Source: Amycolatopsis deserti (GTDB taxonomy: Bacteria; Actinomycetota; Actinomycetes; Mycobacteriales; Pseudonocardiaceae). Taken from it: 64,000 bases of DNA. The notes under the pieces are model-generated. The model did no database searches and was not told the DNA's origin. It worked only from the letters and a program-made list of their open reading frames with translations. Within the stretch, counting starts at the first letter, position 1. Every line of letters starts with the position of its first letter. The DNA is taken from NCBI RefSeq assembly GCF_014653945.1, contig NZ_BNAU01000001.1, forward strand, positions 1,054,001 through 1,118,000. Reading direction: 5' to 3'. This document shows positions 37,691-46,506 of the stretch, piece by piece. A program made the translations under genes and the position numbers.

Positions 37691-37903
37691 ATGAGCGAAG
37701 AGCCCGTGCCGGGCGCGCAGCGGCGCCGTCTGTTGTGGGGGTCCGTGCTGGCGACCGTGGTGGCGCTGGCGATCCTCGTGCCCGGTCTGGTCGGCGCGCT
37801 GGGCGCGCGGTCGAACTGGCTGCCCTACGGGATCGCCCTCGCGGTGCTCGCCGCGCTCGGTTGGTACCAGTGGTTCAGCGGCGGTAGACCGCGTCGTCGG
37901 TGA
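37691..37903 (+). CDS. Small DUF2530-like membrane protein
   Basis: A 70-residue protein with two hydrophobic segments (LLWGSVLATVVALAILVPGLVGAL and WLPYGIALAVLAALGWYQWFSGG), separated by a short loop, and a basic end. This size and the GxxNWxPYGIxL pattern resemble actinobacterial DUF2530 proteins of unknown function. Its last 29 bases overlap the convergent end of the MHS transporter gene. Confidence 0.65.
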   Translation: MSEEPVPGAQRRRLLWGSVLATVVALAILVPGLVGALGARSNWLPYGIALAVLAALGWYQWFSGGRPRRR

Positions 37904-39218
37904 TGTCGGCTCGCGAGCGGTCCTTCAGCAGCGCCACGCAGATGATCGTGACGACCGCGGAGAGCACGACGTAGGCCGAGATCGAGTACGGCGTGCCGGT
38001 GGTGTGCAGCAGCCAGGTCGCCAGCAGCGGCGCCGGCCCGCCCGCGAACACCGACGCCAGCTGGTAGCCCAGCCCGGCCCCGCCGTAGCGCAGGTGCGTC
38101 GGGAAGCTCTCGCCGATCAGCGCGGCCTGCGGCCCGTACTGCATGGCGTGCGGGATCATCGACACCACGATCGCCACGAAGATCAGCACTTCGCCGCCGT
38201 TCTTGAGCACCGCGAAGTACGGGAACGCCAGCAACCCGGTCAGCACCGCGCCGGTCAGGTACACCCGTTTGCGGCCAATCCGGTCCGACAGCTGCGAGAA
38301 CCACAGGATCAGCACCAGCTCCATGGCCGCGCCGAGCAGGACGGCGTTGAGCACGAACGTCTTCGAGTAGCCGTGCTCGGCGACCACGTACACCAGGACG
38401 TAGCTGGTGTAGAGGTAGAACGGCATCTGCTCGGAGAACCGCAGCCCGGCCGAGAGCAGGATCTCCCGCCAGTGGTGCTTGACCGCGTCGGCCACCGGGC
38501 TGCGTGAGGTCCGCCGCCGCGCCACCACCTGGGCGAACATCGGGGTCTCCAGGATGCGCAGCCGGATCAGCAGCCCGACGGCGACGAGCAGCAGGCTGGC
38601 CAGGAACGGCAGCCGCCAGCCCCACGAGTCGAACGCCTCGTCCGACAGCACCGCCGAGAGCAGGGTCATGCCGCCGGTGCCGAGGACGAGCCCGACCGGC
38701 ACGCCGATCTGCGCGAAACTGCCCAGCAGCCCGCGTTTGCGCTGATCGCCCCATTCCATGGCGAGCAGCACCGAGCCGCTCCACTCGCCGCCGATCGCGA
38801 TGCCCTGGATCAGCCGCAGCGTCACCAGGATCAGCGGCGCCGCGATCCCGATGGTCGCCGCGCCGGGCAGCACGCCGACCACCCCCGAGGCGATGCCCAT
38901 CATCAGCAGCGTCACCACGAGGGTGGTCTTGCGGCCGATCCGGTCGCCCCAGTACCCGAAGATCGCCGCGCCGACCGGCCGGGCCGCGAAGCCGACCGCG
39001 TAGGTGGCGAAGGACTGCATCGCCCCGGCGTAGCTCGACGAGGCGGGGAAGAACAGCTGCGGGAAGATCAGCGCCGCGGCTGTGTTGTAGAGGAAGAAGT
39101 CGTACCACTCGATGGTGGTGCCGATCGCGCTGGCGAAGGCCGCGCGCCGCACCTGGGTGGACTTGTGACGGGTCTGCGCCTGGAGAACGGTGTCCGCTTC
39201 GTCGCGTCCGAGAGCCAT
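37875..39218 (-). CDS. MFS transporter, metabolite:H+ symporter (MHS) family
   Basis: A 447-residue symporter: RRAAFASAIGTTIEWYDFFLYNTAAALIFPQLFFP at the first helix, FAARPVGAAIFGYWGDRIGRKTTLVVTLLMMG (loop 2-3 signature with D and RK), and RLIQGIAIGGEWSGSVLLAMEWGDQRKRG. These are hallmarks of the MHS family that imports carboxylates such as shikimate, citrate, ketoglutarate or betaines. Twelve helices are expected. GGAGG lies ten bases before the ATG. Substrate unknown; no linked catabolic genes are seen. Confidence 0.9.
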   Translation of the reverse strand: MALGRDEADTVLQAQTRHKSTQVRRAAFASAIGTTIEWYDFFLYNTAAALIFPQLFFPASSSYAGAMQSFATYAVGFAARPVGAAIFGYWGDRIGRKTTLVVTLLMMGIASGVVGVLPGAATIGIAAPLILVTLRLIQGIAIGGEWSGSVLLAMEWGDQRKRGLLGSFAQIGVPVGLVLGTGGMTLLSAVLSDEAFDSWGWRLPFLASLLLVAVGLLIRLRILETPMFAQVVARRRTSRSPVADAVKHHWREILLSAGLRFSEQMPFYLYTSYVLVYVVAEHGYSKTFVLNAVLLGAAMELVLILWFSQLSDRIGRKRVYLTGAVLTGLLAFPYFAVLKNGGEVLIFVAIVVSMIPHAMQYGPQAALIGESFPTHLRYGGAGLGYQLASVFAGGPAPLLATWLLHTTGTPYSISAYVVLSAVVTIICVALLKDRSRADITDDAVYRR

Positions 39219-39342
39219 GCCGCCGAGCCTCCTGTGATCGGCTTCACTTCCCGGAGAAACGATCCCTCACCAGAGTGACGATGTCCAGATCCGGAGGGCG
39301 AATCACCACCCGCTGTCCGGTTCCGGCACTCGTCCCCGCGGC

Positions 39343-40101
39343 TCAGTCCATCGGCAGCAGCACCGGCCGTTTCGGGGTCAGGGTGTCGCCGGAGGACTCG
39401 CCGCGCAGGCGGCGCCCGATCCACGGCAGGACGTGCTCGCGGCCCCACCGCAGGTTCTCCGCGCGCTGCCGTCGCCGGTCGACCAGCTCACGCGGCCCGA
39501 GCGCGGCGGGGGAGAGCCCGTGCGGGCGGCCGAGCACGTCGAGCACGGCGATCGCGACCTCGGCGTGGCCGAGCGCGTTGAGGTGCAGCCGGTCGGCCGA
39601 CCACAGCCGCCGGTCCCGCAGTTGCCGCATGCCCCACATGTCGACCACGTGCGCGCCGTGCCGGGCGGCGATCACCCGGGTGTGCTCGTTGTAGATCGCG
39701 GTGCGGCCGCGCAGCTTGCGGAACACCGGATCCTCGGCACCGTCCACCCCGGTGAACAGCAGCACCGTCGCGCCGGTCTTGGCGAGCTGCTCGACGGCGT
39801 TGTCGAACCGCGCGGCCAGCGCGTCGATGTCGGCCTTGGGGCGCAGCAGGTCGTTGCCGCCGGCGTAGATCGAGACCAGGTCGGGCCGCAGCGCGAGGGC
39901 CGGTTCGAGCTGCTCGGCGAGCACCTGGTCGAGCAGCCGTCCCCGGATCGCGAGGTTGGCGTAGCGGAACTCGGGATCGGCGGCCGCCAGCTGCTCGGCC
40001 ACCCGGTCGGCCCAGCCCCGCACGCCGTTCGGGCGGGCGGGGTCGTCGTCGCCGACGCCCTCGGTGAAGGAGTCGCCGAGGGCCACGAAACGCTGGTACA
40101 T
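39343..40101 (-). CDS. SGNH/GDSL hydrolase
   Basis: A 252-residue esterase-like protein with all four SGNH blocks: FVALGDSFTEGVGDD (block I Ser), NLAIRGRLL (block II Gly in AIRG), SIYAGGNDLLRP (block III Asn) and DRLHLNALGH (block V Asp and His). It has no signal peptide, so it is cytoplasmic. The substrate is an ester or acyl group that cannot be told from sequence. The ATG at 40101 begins MYQRFVALGDS; the open frame runs 14 codons further but those residues are not part of the fold. It follows the ECF41 operon on the same strand by ten bases. Confidence 0.9.
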   Translation of the reverse strand: MYQRFVALGDSFTEGVGDDDPARPNGVRGWADRVAEQLAAADPEFRYANLAIRGRLLDQVLAEQLEPALALRPDLVSIYAGGNDLLRPKADIDALAARFDNAVEQLAKTGATVLLFTGVDGAEDPVFRKLRGRTAIYNEHTRVIAARHGAHVVDMWGMRQLRDRRLWSADRLHLNALGHAEVAIAVLDVLGRPHGLSPAALGPRELVDRRRQRAENLRWGREHVLPWIGRRLRGESSGDTLTPKRPVLLPMD

Positions 40102-40111
40102 GCTCAGCACC

Positions 40112-41008
40112 TTAGGCGACCGGTCCGGAGGCCCCGAGACCACGCGCGACGGCGCCGAGTTTGTCCGGGTTGGCCACGTTGTGCAGGGTGGTGATGCGGC
40201 CGTCGGCGTCGAAGTCGAAGGTGACCGTGGCGATCACCCGGTCCGGGCCGCGGAAGACCAGTCCCGGGCCGCCGTTGATCTCGGTCAGCTCCGCGACCAT
40301 GTCCGCGGGCGCGACGCCCTGGTAGGTGACGGTGCCGATCGCGGCGAACCAGGCGGCCACCGTCTCGGCGCCGCTCACCGGGCGCAGGGCCTGGCGGACC
40401 TTGCCGCCGCCGTCCGTCCACAGTGTCACGTCCGGGGACAGCAGGTCCATCAGGGTGTTCACGTCACCCCCGGTCGCGGCGGCGAGGAACCGCTCGGTGA
40501 CCTCACGCTGCTTCGCGCGATCGGCCGGGAACCTCGGCCGCCGCGCCTGCACGTGCTCGCGTGCCCGGTGCGCGGCCTGCCGCACGGCCGCTTCCGAGCG
40601 GTCCACGGCCTCGGCGATCTCGGCGTGGCTGAACCCGAAGACGTCCTTGAGCACGAACACCGCGCGCTCCAGCGGGCTCAGCGTCTCCAGCACCACCAGC
40701 ATCGCCATGGACACCGATTCCGCGCCGGTGACGGCGTCGGCGCTGTCACCGGTGGTCAGGATCGGTTCCGGCAGCCACGGCCCGACGTAGGTCTCCCGCT
40801 GGTGCCGGGCCGAGCGCAGCCGTTCCAGCGCCAGGTTGGACACGATCCGCGCCAGGTAGGCCTTCGGGTCGGCCACCTGGGAGCGGTCGGCGGCGGACCA
40901 CTTCAGCCACGCGTCCTGCACCACGTCCTCGGCGTCGGCGGCGCTGCCGAGGATCCGGTAGGCCACCGCGAACAACAGCTTGCGGTGCTGGTGGAACACC
41001 TCGGTCAC
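40112..41008 (-). CDS. sigJ: ECF41-family sigma factor (SigJ-like) with SnoaL-like C-terminal domain
   Basis: A 298-residue sigma factor. Region 2 lies at about residues 6-70 and region 4 at 105-155. A C-terminal SnoaL-like domain of about 130 residues follows. The three signatures of ECF41 proteins are all present: WLPEP at 78-82, DGGGK at 199-203 and NPDKL at 280-284. In this group the extra domain takes the place of a separate anti-sigma factor and tunes activity. ECF41 genes usually sit beside an oxidoreductase, epimerase or carboxymuconolactone decarboxylase. Here the partner is the NDH-like flavoprotein, whose stop overlaps this start (ATGA). Confidence 0.93.
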   Translation of the reverse strand: MTEVFHQHRKLLFAVAYRILGSAADAEDVVQDAWLKWSAADRSQVADPKAYLARIVSNLALERLRSARHQRETYVGPWLPEPILTTGDSADAVTGAESVSMAMLVVLETLSPLERAVFVLKDVFGFSHAEIAEAVDRSEAAVRQAAHRAREHVQARRPRFPADRAKQREVTERFLAAATGGDVNTLMDLLSPDVTLWTDGGGKVRQALRPVSGAETVAAWFAAIGTVTYQGVAPADMVAELTEINGGPGLVFRGPDRVIATVTFDFDADGRITTLHNVANPDKLGAVARGLGASGPVA

Positions 41009-42171
41009 CGCACACCCCGGGTGAAGCGGCCGCCACGCGGCCAGAACGCGCCCGAGACGGGCATCTTCTTCATGCGCAGGTAGGTCGGCCAGGGCGAAGC
41101 GGTCACCGTCTCTTTGTACCGGGCGGCCAGGCGGCCGGTCAGGCTGATCCGCCGCGGGCTGTCGTCGGGGTGGGTGAACTGCACCACCGCGTCGTGACGG
41201 CCCAGGCTGACCGGCGTGTGGTAGTAGCCGAAGCGGAACGGCTTGGGCTCCTCGCCCCGCAGCGCGCGGATGATCGACACCGCGGCGTGCACACCGGTGG
41301 GCATGCCGCTCTGGCAGGTGCCGTGCAGGACGCCGTAGCCCTGCCGGATCGCGGCCGCGTCACCCACCGCGTAGACGTCCGGGTGCGAGACCGACCGCAG
41401 CGCGGCGTCGGTGGCGACGCGGCCGCGGTCATCGACGGTCAGCCCGGCGGCTGCCGCGAGCGGTGCGGCGCGGGTGCCGCCGGTCCACAGGACCACGTCG
41501 GCCGAAACGGTCTCGCCGCCGGCCAGTTCGATCGCGTCCGGCAGCACCTTGATCACCTCGGCGCCGCTGCGCACCTCGACGCCCAGCCGCTCGAGCGCCG
41601 CCTGCAGGTAGGTCCTGGCGCGGGTGTTCATCGTCGCGCCCGGCTCACCCCGGCCCAGCAGCACGACCCGCAGCTCCGGGTACCGCTCGGCGATCTCCGC
41701 GGCCGACTCGACGCCGGTGAGCCCGGTGCCGGCGACCACCACCGTGCCGCGGCCCAGCCCGGCCAGCCGGCGCCCGAGCACCTCGGCGTCCTCCGGGGTG
41801 TTGAGGGTGTGCGCGTGCTCCTCGGCGCCCGGCACGGTGCCGGCCACGCCGCCCAGCCCGTACACCAGGGTGTCGTAGTGCAGGACCCGGTCGTCGTCGA
41901 CGCGCACCGTCCTGGTGTCCGGGTCGAGCGCGGTGACCCAGCCCCGCACGAACCGCGCGCCGGTGCCCGCCAGCAGGTCCGGGATGCTCAGCTCGGCGAC
42001 CGGCTGGCCGGTCGCGGTCAGGTGCAGCCGCAGCCGCTCGGTGAACCGGTCGTGCGCGTTCACCAGGGTCACCTCGACGTCCGCACGCCCCTTGACCCGC
42101 GCGGCGAGCTGGATCGCCGCCGCCATGCCCGCGTACCCCGCGCCCAGGACGAGAACCTTGTGTGTGGTCAT
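41005..42171 (-). CDS. NDH-2-like FAD-dependent pyridine nucleotide oxidoreductase
   Basis: A 388-residue two-dinucleotide-binding-domain flavoprotein. The FAD loop is VLVLGAGYAGMAAAIQLA at the N terminus, the NAD loop VVVAGTGLTGVESAAEIAERYP near residue 160, and the FAD-closing motif HPDVYAVGDAA near residue 290. A basic, partly hydrophobic C terminus (WPTYLRMKKMPVSGAFWPRGGRF) could touch the membrane, as in type II NADH dehydrogenases. It is the first gene of the sigJ operon with a strong GGAGG site, and is probably the principal ECF41 target. Electron acceptor unknown. Confidence 0.85.
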   Translation of the reverse strand: MTTHKVLVLGAGYAGMAAAIQLAARVKGRADVEVTLVNAHDRFTERLRLHLTATGQPVAELSIPDLLAGTGARFVRGWVTALDPDTRTVRVDDDRVLHYDTLVYGLGGVAGTVPGAEEHAHTLNTPEDAEVLGRRLAGLGRGTVVVAGTGLTGVESAAEIAERYPELRVVLLGRGEPGATMNTRARTYLQAALERLGVEVRSGAEVIKVLPDAIELAGGETVSADVVLWTGGTRAAPLAAAAGLTVDDRGRVATDAALRSVSHPDVYAVGDAAAIRQGYGVLHGTCQSGMPTGVHAAVSIIRALRGEEPKPFRFGYYHTPVSLGRHDAVVQFTHPDDSPRRISLTGRLAARYKETVTASPWPTYLRMKKMPVSGAFWPRGGRFTRGVR

Positions 42172-42252
42172 CGTTTTCGCCTCCTCGATCGGCTGTTGAC
42201 GACCACGTGATGGGTTCGGCGATCTCGTGCGTGACATGGCGCGGTTGTGACG

Positions 42253-42269
42253 GGGCACACAACGTGCCC
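42253..42269 (-). terminator. Short hairpin at the amidase stop codon
   Basis: GGGCAC and GTGCCC (6-base arms, five-base loop) sit directly after the amidase coding end, upstream of the flavoprotein gene on the same strand. A second overlapping pair, GTTGTG / CACAAC at 42244-42263, could be an operator instead. Weak evidence for either. Confidence 0.3.
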
Positions 42270-43720
42270 TACCTCAGTGGCCGGAAGCCGCCGATCCGCT
42301 GCTCGAGCAGTTCGGCCAGCCGCAGCGGGGTGCGGTCCTCGAACATCGGACCGATGAGCTGCACGCCGACCGGCAGGCCCTCGGGCGACCGGCCCGCGGG
42401 CACGGCGGTGGCCGGCAGGCCCGGCATGGTGGCCAGGCCGGCCCAGACGAGCTGGTCGAAGTACGGGTACTCGACGCCGTCGACGTCGATGCGCCGGGCC
42501 ATCGGATTCGGGCTGTGGTCGTGCGGGAAGGCGGGCGTCGGCGTGATCGGGCACACCACGGCGTCGAACTCGGCGAACAGCCGCCGCCAGGCGTGGCGGT
42601 GGAGTTCGCGGAGGTGGTGCGCGTCGAGCCAGTCGCGGTGGCTGAACAGCATGGCGCGCAACCGCACGGTGTCCAGGCTCCGGTCGTCCGCGCTCAGTCC
42701 GGCGACGCGGTTCCGCAGCTGCTCGAGCGATTCGACGGGAAACCGCGCCACGGCGCCGGAAATCAGCAACTGCATGTAGATCGTCGCCGCTTCGGCCAGA
42801 TCGGGCAGCAGCGGACTGTGCCGTTCGACGCGGGCGCCGCCGTCGGCGAGCGCGTCGGCCACCCGGTTCACGCCCGCCCGCACGGCTGCCCCGGTCGGAA
42901 TGCACGGATGGTCGTCGAGGACCAGGACGCGGAAATCGCTCAGCCGCTCGTGGCGGGCGGGCGGCAGGGCCAAGCGGTACGCCACGCCGAGCGTGAGCGG
43001 GTCCGGTCCGGCCATGACGTCGAGCAGGAGCATGAGGTCGCGCGCGGTACGCGCCATCGGGCCGACGACGGCGAGGTCGAGCTCGGCCGGCAACGCCGGC
43101 TCGGACGGCGCGACCATGCCGCGGTTCGCCACCAGCCCGAGCGTCGGCTTGTGCGCGTAGACACCGCAGAAATGCGCGGGCGTGCGCAGCGAGCCGGCGA
43201 TGTCGGAGCCGAGGGACAGCGCGCCGAACCCGGATGCCAGGGCCGCCGCCGACCCGCCCGAGGATCCGCCCGGCGTGCGCTCGGGATCCCACGGGTTGGT
43301 GGTGGTGCCGTAGATGTCGTTGAAGCTCTGGATGTCCTGCAGCCCCAGCGGCACGTTGGTCTTGCCGAGCACCACCGGGCCCGCGGCCTTGACGCGCGAG
43401 ACCTGGACCGCGTCCTCGGCGGGCAGGTGGTTCCGGTGCGGCGGCATGCCCCAGGTCGTGGGCAGGCCGGCGATGTCGTAGGACTCCTTGACCGTCACCG
43501 GAACACCGAGCAGCGGCCGGTCCTCGCCGCGGGCACGCGCCTGGTCGGCGTGGCGCGCGGCGGACCGCGCGCGGTCGAAGTCCGGCACGCAGATCGCGTT
43601 GATCACCTCGTCGTCGCGCTCGATCCGCGCGATCGCCTCGTCGGTCAGCTCCGCCGAGGTCACTTCACCGGCGCGCATGGCGGCCACGAGGTCTTCGGCC
43701 GACGCGAAGTTCCATTCCAT
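42269..43720 (-). CDS. Amidase (amidase signature family)
   Basis: A 483-residue amidase signature enzyme. Triad: Lys in GVPVTVKESYDIAG (about residue 76), cis-Ser in PGGSSGGSAAALA and nucleophile Ser in LGSDIAGSLRTPAHFCGVYAHKPT. The glycine-rich region and the late ATMPGLPATAVPAG segment are typical. Length is normal. It begins at MEWNFASAEDL; the open frame further upstream belongs to the CGNR gene in another frame. It hydrolyses an amide (aryl- or alkyl-), with no partner genes to hint which. It is not GatA, because gatB/gatC are absent and the sequence lacks GatA hallmarks. Confidence 0.9.
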   Translation of the reverse strand: MEWNFASAEDLVAAMRAGEVTSAELTDEAIARIERDDEVINAICVPDFDRARSAARHADQARARGEDRPLLGVPVTVKESYDIAGLPTTWGMPPHRNHLPAEDAVQVSRVKAAGPVVLGKTNVPLGLQDIQSFNDIYGTTTNPWDPERTPGGSSGGSAAALASGFGALSLGSDIAGSLRTPAHFCGVYAHKPTLGLVANRGMVAPSEPALPAELDLAVVGPMARTARDLMLLLDVMAGPDPLTLGVAYRLALPPARHERLSDFRVLVLDDHPCIPTGAAVRAGVNRVADALADGGARVERHSPLLPDLAEAATIYMQLLISGAVARFPVESLEQLRNRVAGLSADDRSLDTVRLRAMLFSHRDWLDAHHLRELHRHAWRRLFAEFDAVVCPITPTPAFPHDHSPNPMARRIDVDGVEYPYFDQLVWAGLATMPGLPATAVPAGRSPEGLPVGVQLIGPMFEDRTPLRLAELLEQRIGGFRPLR

Positions 43721-43779
43721 GAATCCGACCGTATCCGCGCCTGGAACGGGACATAAAACGCCGATTCGCACAACGGGTT

Positions 43780-44295
43780 TCAGGCGTCCGCGCGGGCCCG
43801 GTGCTCGGCCACGTGCACCCGCGTCGCGCAGCGGGTCGAGCAGAACCGGCGGCGACCGTTGCGGGAGGTGTCGACGAAGACGGTTTCGCACCCATGGCGG
43901 GCACAGGTGCCCAAGCGGCCGGGGTCTTCGCACAGCAGGTGGGCCAGGCCGCCCGCGGTGAAGGCCCGGATCCGGCGGGGCAGGGTGTCGTCCTCGCCGG
44001 CGTAGTGCAGGTGCGCGGGCAGGCCGTCGTGGCGGGAGATGAACGGGCGGCACGCGGTTTCCGCGAGCAGCTCGTTGACCAGGTCGATCCGCCGGTCCGG
44101 GTCCGGCTCGGCGAACACCGCGCGGAGCCGGCGGCCCCACGCTTGCGCTTCGGCGGCTTCGGCGGCGGTGAGCCTGGTCAGCGACATGCCCGCGTCACGC
44201 ATCATCCGCAGCAGCTCGGCGGCAGGCGCACCGGGCATGTTGACCAGGCCGGCGGCGACCTGCGCGGCCGGCCCGCCGTAAGGGTTGAAGTGCAT
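43780..44295 (-). CDS. CGNR zinc finger / ABATE domain regulator
   Basis: A 171-residue protein. The N-terminal ABATE domain starts MHFNPYGGPAAQVAAGLVNMPG and the C-terminal CGNR-type finger reads GTCARHGCETVFVDTSRNGRRRFCSTRCATRVHVAEHR, with the four cysteines in CxxxxC..CxxxC order. The usual CGNR at the end of the finger reads CATR. Such proteins are stress-linked predicted regulators. I prefer the ATG at 44295, because the family begins with the histidine/NxYGGPA segment; 44322 is a longer alternative. It diverges from the zinc-ribbon/patatin pair with 25 bases between. Confidence 0.82.
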   Translation of the reverse strand: MHFNPYGGPAAQVAAGLVNMPGAPAAELLRMMRDAGMSLTRLTAAEAAEAQAWGRRLRAVFAEPDPDRRIDLVNELLAETACRPFISRHDGLPAHLHYAGEDDTLPRRIRAFTAGGLAHLLCEDPGRLGTCARHGCETVFVDTSRNGRRRFCSTRCATRVHVAEHRARADA

Positions 44296-44320
44296 AAAGC
44301 CATTACAGCACGCTGGGGAC

Positions 44321-44500
44321 ATGACCGACGAACGTTGTCCCCGCTGCCAGTGGCCGCTGTCCGAGCTCCTGCGGGGCGGGTCGAGCCATCCCGTCGCGGA
44401 CGGCCGCCTCGACTACCGCCGCTGCGTGTGCGGGACCTGGCTGCTGCTCGTCAACGGCGCGCTCGCCGCCGCCACGCGGAGGCCTAGGATCGAGGCATGA
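44321..44500 (+). CDS. Small zinc-ribbon protein upstream of the patatin gene
   Basis: A 59-residue protein: CPRCQWPLSELLRGG, then DYRRCVCGTWLLLVNG, a two-knuckle zinc ribbon (CxxC and CxC). The family is unknown to me. The stop overlaps the start of the patatin-like gene (ATGA), so the two are translated together. The reading frame is supported by that coupling and by the paired cysteine knuckles. Confidence 0.6.
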   Translation: MTDERCPRCQWPLSELLRGGSSHPVADGRLDYRRCVCGTWLLLVNGALAAATRRPRIEA

Positions 44501-45345
44501 CACGTGCACTTGTACTCGGTGGTGGCGGCATTGCCGGAATCGCATGGGAAACCGGGCTGTTGCACGGTTTGTCGGAGTCCGGAGTGGACATTCTGGACGC
44601 GGACCGGTTCATCGGCACTTCCGCGGGTTCGACGGTGGGGGCCCAGATCACCAGCGGCACCGCCCTGGCGGAGCTGTTCCGGCGGCAGGTGGATCCGGCG
44701 CTGCAGACGCCGGAGATCGCGGCGAACATCGACGCCGAGGAGATCGCGGAGATGTTCGGCGCGGCGGTGAGCGCCGCGACCGACGCCCGGGACGCGCGGC
44801 GGCGGATCGGCGAGATGGCCCTGGCGGCGCAGACGGTGCCGGAGGCCGAGCGGCTGAAGGTGATCGAGGCGCGCCTGCCCGTGCACGACTGGCCCGCGGC
44901 GCCGTTGCAGATCGTCGCGGTGGACGCCGCGACGGGCGACGACCGGGTGTTCACCGCGGAGTCCGGGGTGTCGCTCGTGGACGCGGTGGCGGCCAGCTGC
45001 GCCGTGCCGGGCACCTGGCCGCCGGTGACGATCGGGGACCGCCGCTACGTCGACGGCGGGGTGCGCTCGATGGAGAACGCCGACCTGGCCGCGGGCTGCG
45101 ACCGGGTGCTGGTGCTGCGGGTGACCGAGGTGCCCGGCATCACCGACCTCGACGACCAGGTGGCAGCCCTGCGCCAGGACGGCGCCGAGGTGCTGGTGAT
45201 CGCCCCCGACGAGAGCGCCATCGAGGCGATCGGCCCGAACGTGCTGGACCCGACAGTCCGCGAGGCGGCCGCCCGCGCCGGATACGACCAGGCCCTCCGC
45301 GCGGCGGCCGAGGTCAAGGCCCTCTGGGGCGAGCGGCGCGCCTAG
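44497..45345 (+). CDS. Patatin-like phospholipase
   Basis: A 282-residue acyl hydrolase. It has the oxyanion loop LGGGGIAGIAWETGLL at the N terminus, nucleophile Ser in RFIGTSAGSTVGA, and the catalytic Asp in RYVDGGVRSMENADLA (DGG form). The Ser-Asp dyad of patatins is complete. It is of the short bacterial RssA/NTE-like type without a regulatory domain or signal peptide. It probably cleaves membrane phospholipid or another lipid ester from the cytoplasmic side. Preceded by a coupled zinc-ribbon protein and followed by a hairpin. Confidence 0.9.
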   Translation: MTRALVLGGGGIAGIAWETGLLHGLSESGVDILDADRFIGTSAGSTVGAQITSGTALAELFRRQVDPALQTPEIAANIDAEEIAEMFGAAVSAATDARDARRRIGEMALAAQTVPEAERLKVIEARLPVHDWPAAPLQIVAVDAATGDDRVFTAESGVSLVDAVAASCAVPGTWPPVTIGDRRYVDGGVRSMENADLAAGCDRVLVLRVTEVPGITDLDDQVAALRQDGAEVLVIAPDESAIEAIGPNVLDPTVREAAARAGYDQALRAAAEVKALWGERRA

Positions 45346-45422
45346 CCGGGGCGGTGGGTCAGCGGCGTGCCGGGCCAGATCAGCATGCGCCGGAACACCA
45401 TCCCTGCCTAGCCACCCGGCCG

Positions 45423-45461
45423 CCGTGGTCGCCAGCCCCGGCAGGGGCGGCGACCGCGGCA
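45423..45461. terminator. Long hairpin between convergent patatin and SMP-30 genes
   Basis: GCCGTGGTCGCCAGCCCC (45423-45440) and GGGGCGGCGACCGCGGC (45445-45461) fold around GGCA, with one bulged A and one G-T pair. It is placed between two convergent genes, with no U tract. The remaining bases of the 197-base gap show nothing I recognise. Confidence 0.6.
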
Positions 45462-45542
45462 CGCCCTACCGGGCCCCAGTGGCCTTGTGCAGTCGTGCGG
45501 CTGCCAAGGTCACGCCCCTGCCGGGTCGGCGACCGGCCGCGC

Positions 45543-46427
45543 TCAGGGGCGCCCGGCGCGTGGCACGCTGACCCGGAAGGCGAGCAGGCTCGCCTCGCGG
45601 GCGTCCCTCCTCGCGTGCTCGTTGAAGTCCGGCGCCGCACACGCGAACAGGGTCCGGCCGTCGGCGCCACCCAGCATGCACGCGAACACCCCGGTGCCCG
45701 GCTGGATCTCGTCGGTGATCTCGCCGCCCTCGCGGACTCGCAGCAGCCGGCCGCCGACGCCGTCGGCCACCCACAGGGCGCCTTCGGCGTCCAGGCAGCA
45801 GCCGTCCGGCGCGACGGCGATTTCGGGAAGCGCTTTCTCCAGCTCACGCTCGGTGAGCGGCTCGCCGAACTTCGCCCAGACGCGGCGGTTGGTGAGCGAC
45901 CCGTCGTCGGCGATGTCGAACGCCGTGACCCGGTTGCCGAACGTCTCGTCGACCAGCAGCACACCGTCGTCGGTGATGACGCTGCCGTTGGGGAACCACA
46001 GGTCCTCCGCCACGACCGTCACGGTGCCGTCGGGGTCGACGCGCAGCAGGTTCGCCGGCGCGACGGGGGCGCCGTTCATCAGGTCGAACCCGAAGTTGCC
46101 GACGTAGGCGCGGCCCTGGGCGTCGACGACCATGTCGTTGGGGTGCCCGGTCACGTACCCGGCCAGGTCGGCGTGGGTGACGAGGCCGCCGTCGGCCTCG
46201 CGGCGCAGCAGGCGCGCGTCCCGCATCGAAACCACGAGCAGCCGGCCGTCGGGCAGCCAGCCGAGCCCGGAGGGTTGCTGCGGCACCTCGGCCTCGACCC
46301 GCAGGTCGCTGCCGTCCTCGAGGCTGGAGTACACGCGGTGGGTGTAGAAGTCGGCGAACCAGATGCGGCCCTCGTGCCAGCGCGGGCATTCGAGGTAGGA
46401 GAAGCCGTCCAGAACTTCGTTGGTCAC
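45543..46427 (-). CDS. SMP-30/gluconolactonase family protein
   Basis: A 294-residue six-bladed beta-propeller lactonase-type protein: LECPRWHEGRIWFADFYTHRVYS (metal-binding Glu in ECPRW), GHPNDMVVDAQGRAYVGNFGFD (Asn and Asp of the metal site), and LDAEGALWVADGVGGRLLRV. The family opens sugar or other lactones using Ca or Zn, and the substrate is uncertain. Single gene, divergent from an MFS transporter; a shared role such as sugar-acid use is possible but unsupported. Confidence 0.88.
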   Translation of the reverse strand: MTNEVLDGFSYLECPRWHEGRIWFADFYTHRVYSSLEDGSDLRVEAEVPQQPSGLGWLPDGRLLVVSMRDARLLRREADGGLVTHADLAGYVTGHPNDMVVDAQGRAYVGNFGFDLMNGAPVAPANLLRVDPDGTVTVVAEDLWFPNGSVITDDGVLLVDETFGNRVTAFDIADDGSLTNRRVWAKFGEPLTERELEKALPEIAVAPDGCCLDAEGALWVADGVGGRLLRVREGGEITDEIQPGTGVFACMLGGADGRTLFACAAPDFNEHARRDAREASLLAFRVSVPRAGRP

Positions 46428-46506
46428 AGTGGACAGTCAGGCACGTCACGCCGGACGGTGTCAAGACTTGACCCTGACACCGGTGTGAGCGCTTAGCGTC
46501 CGCCGC

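Noticed and set aside
42269-43720. Amidase as GatA of the glutamyl-tRNA amidotransferase
   Set aside because: No gatB or gatC nearby, and sequence outside the triad follows general amidases.
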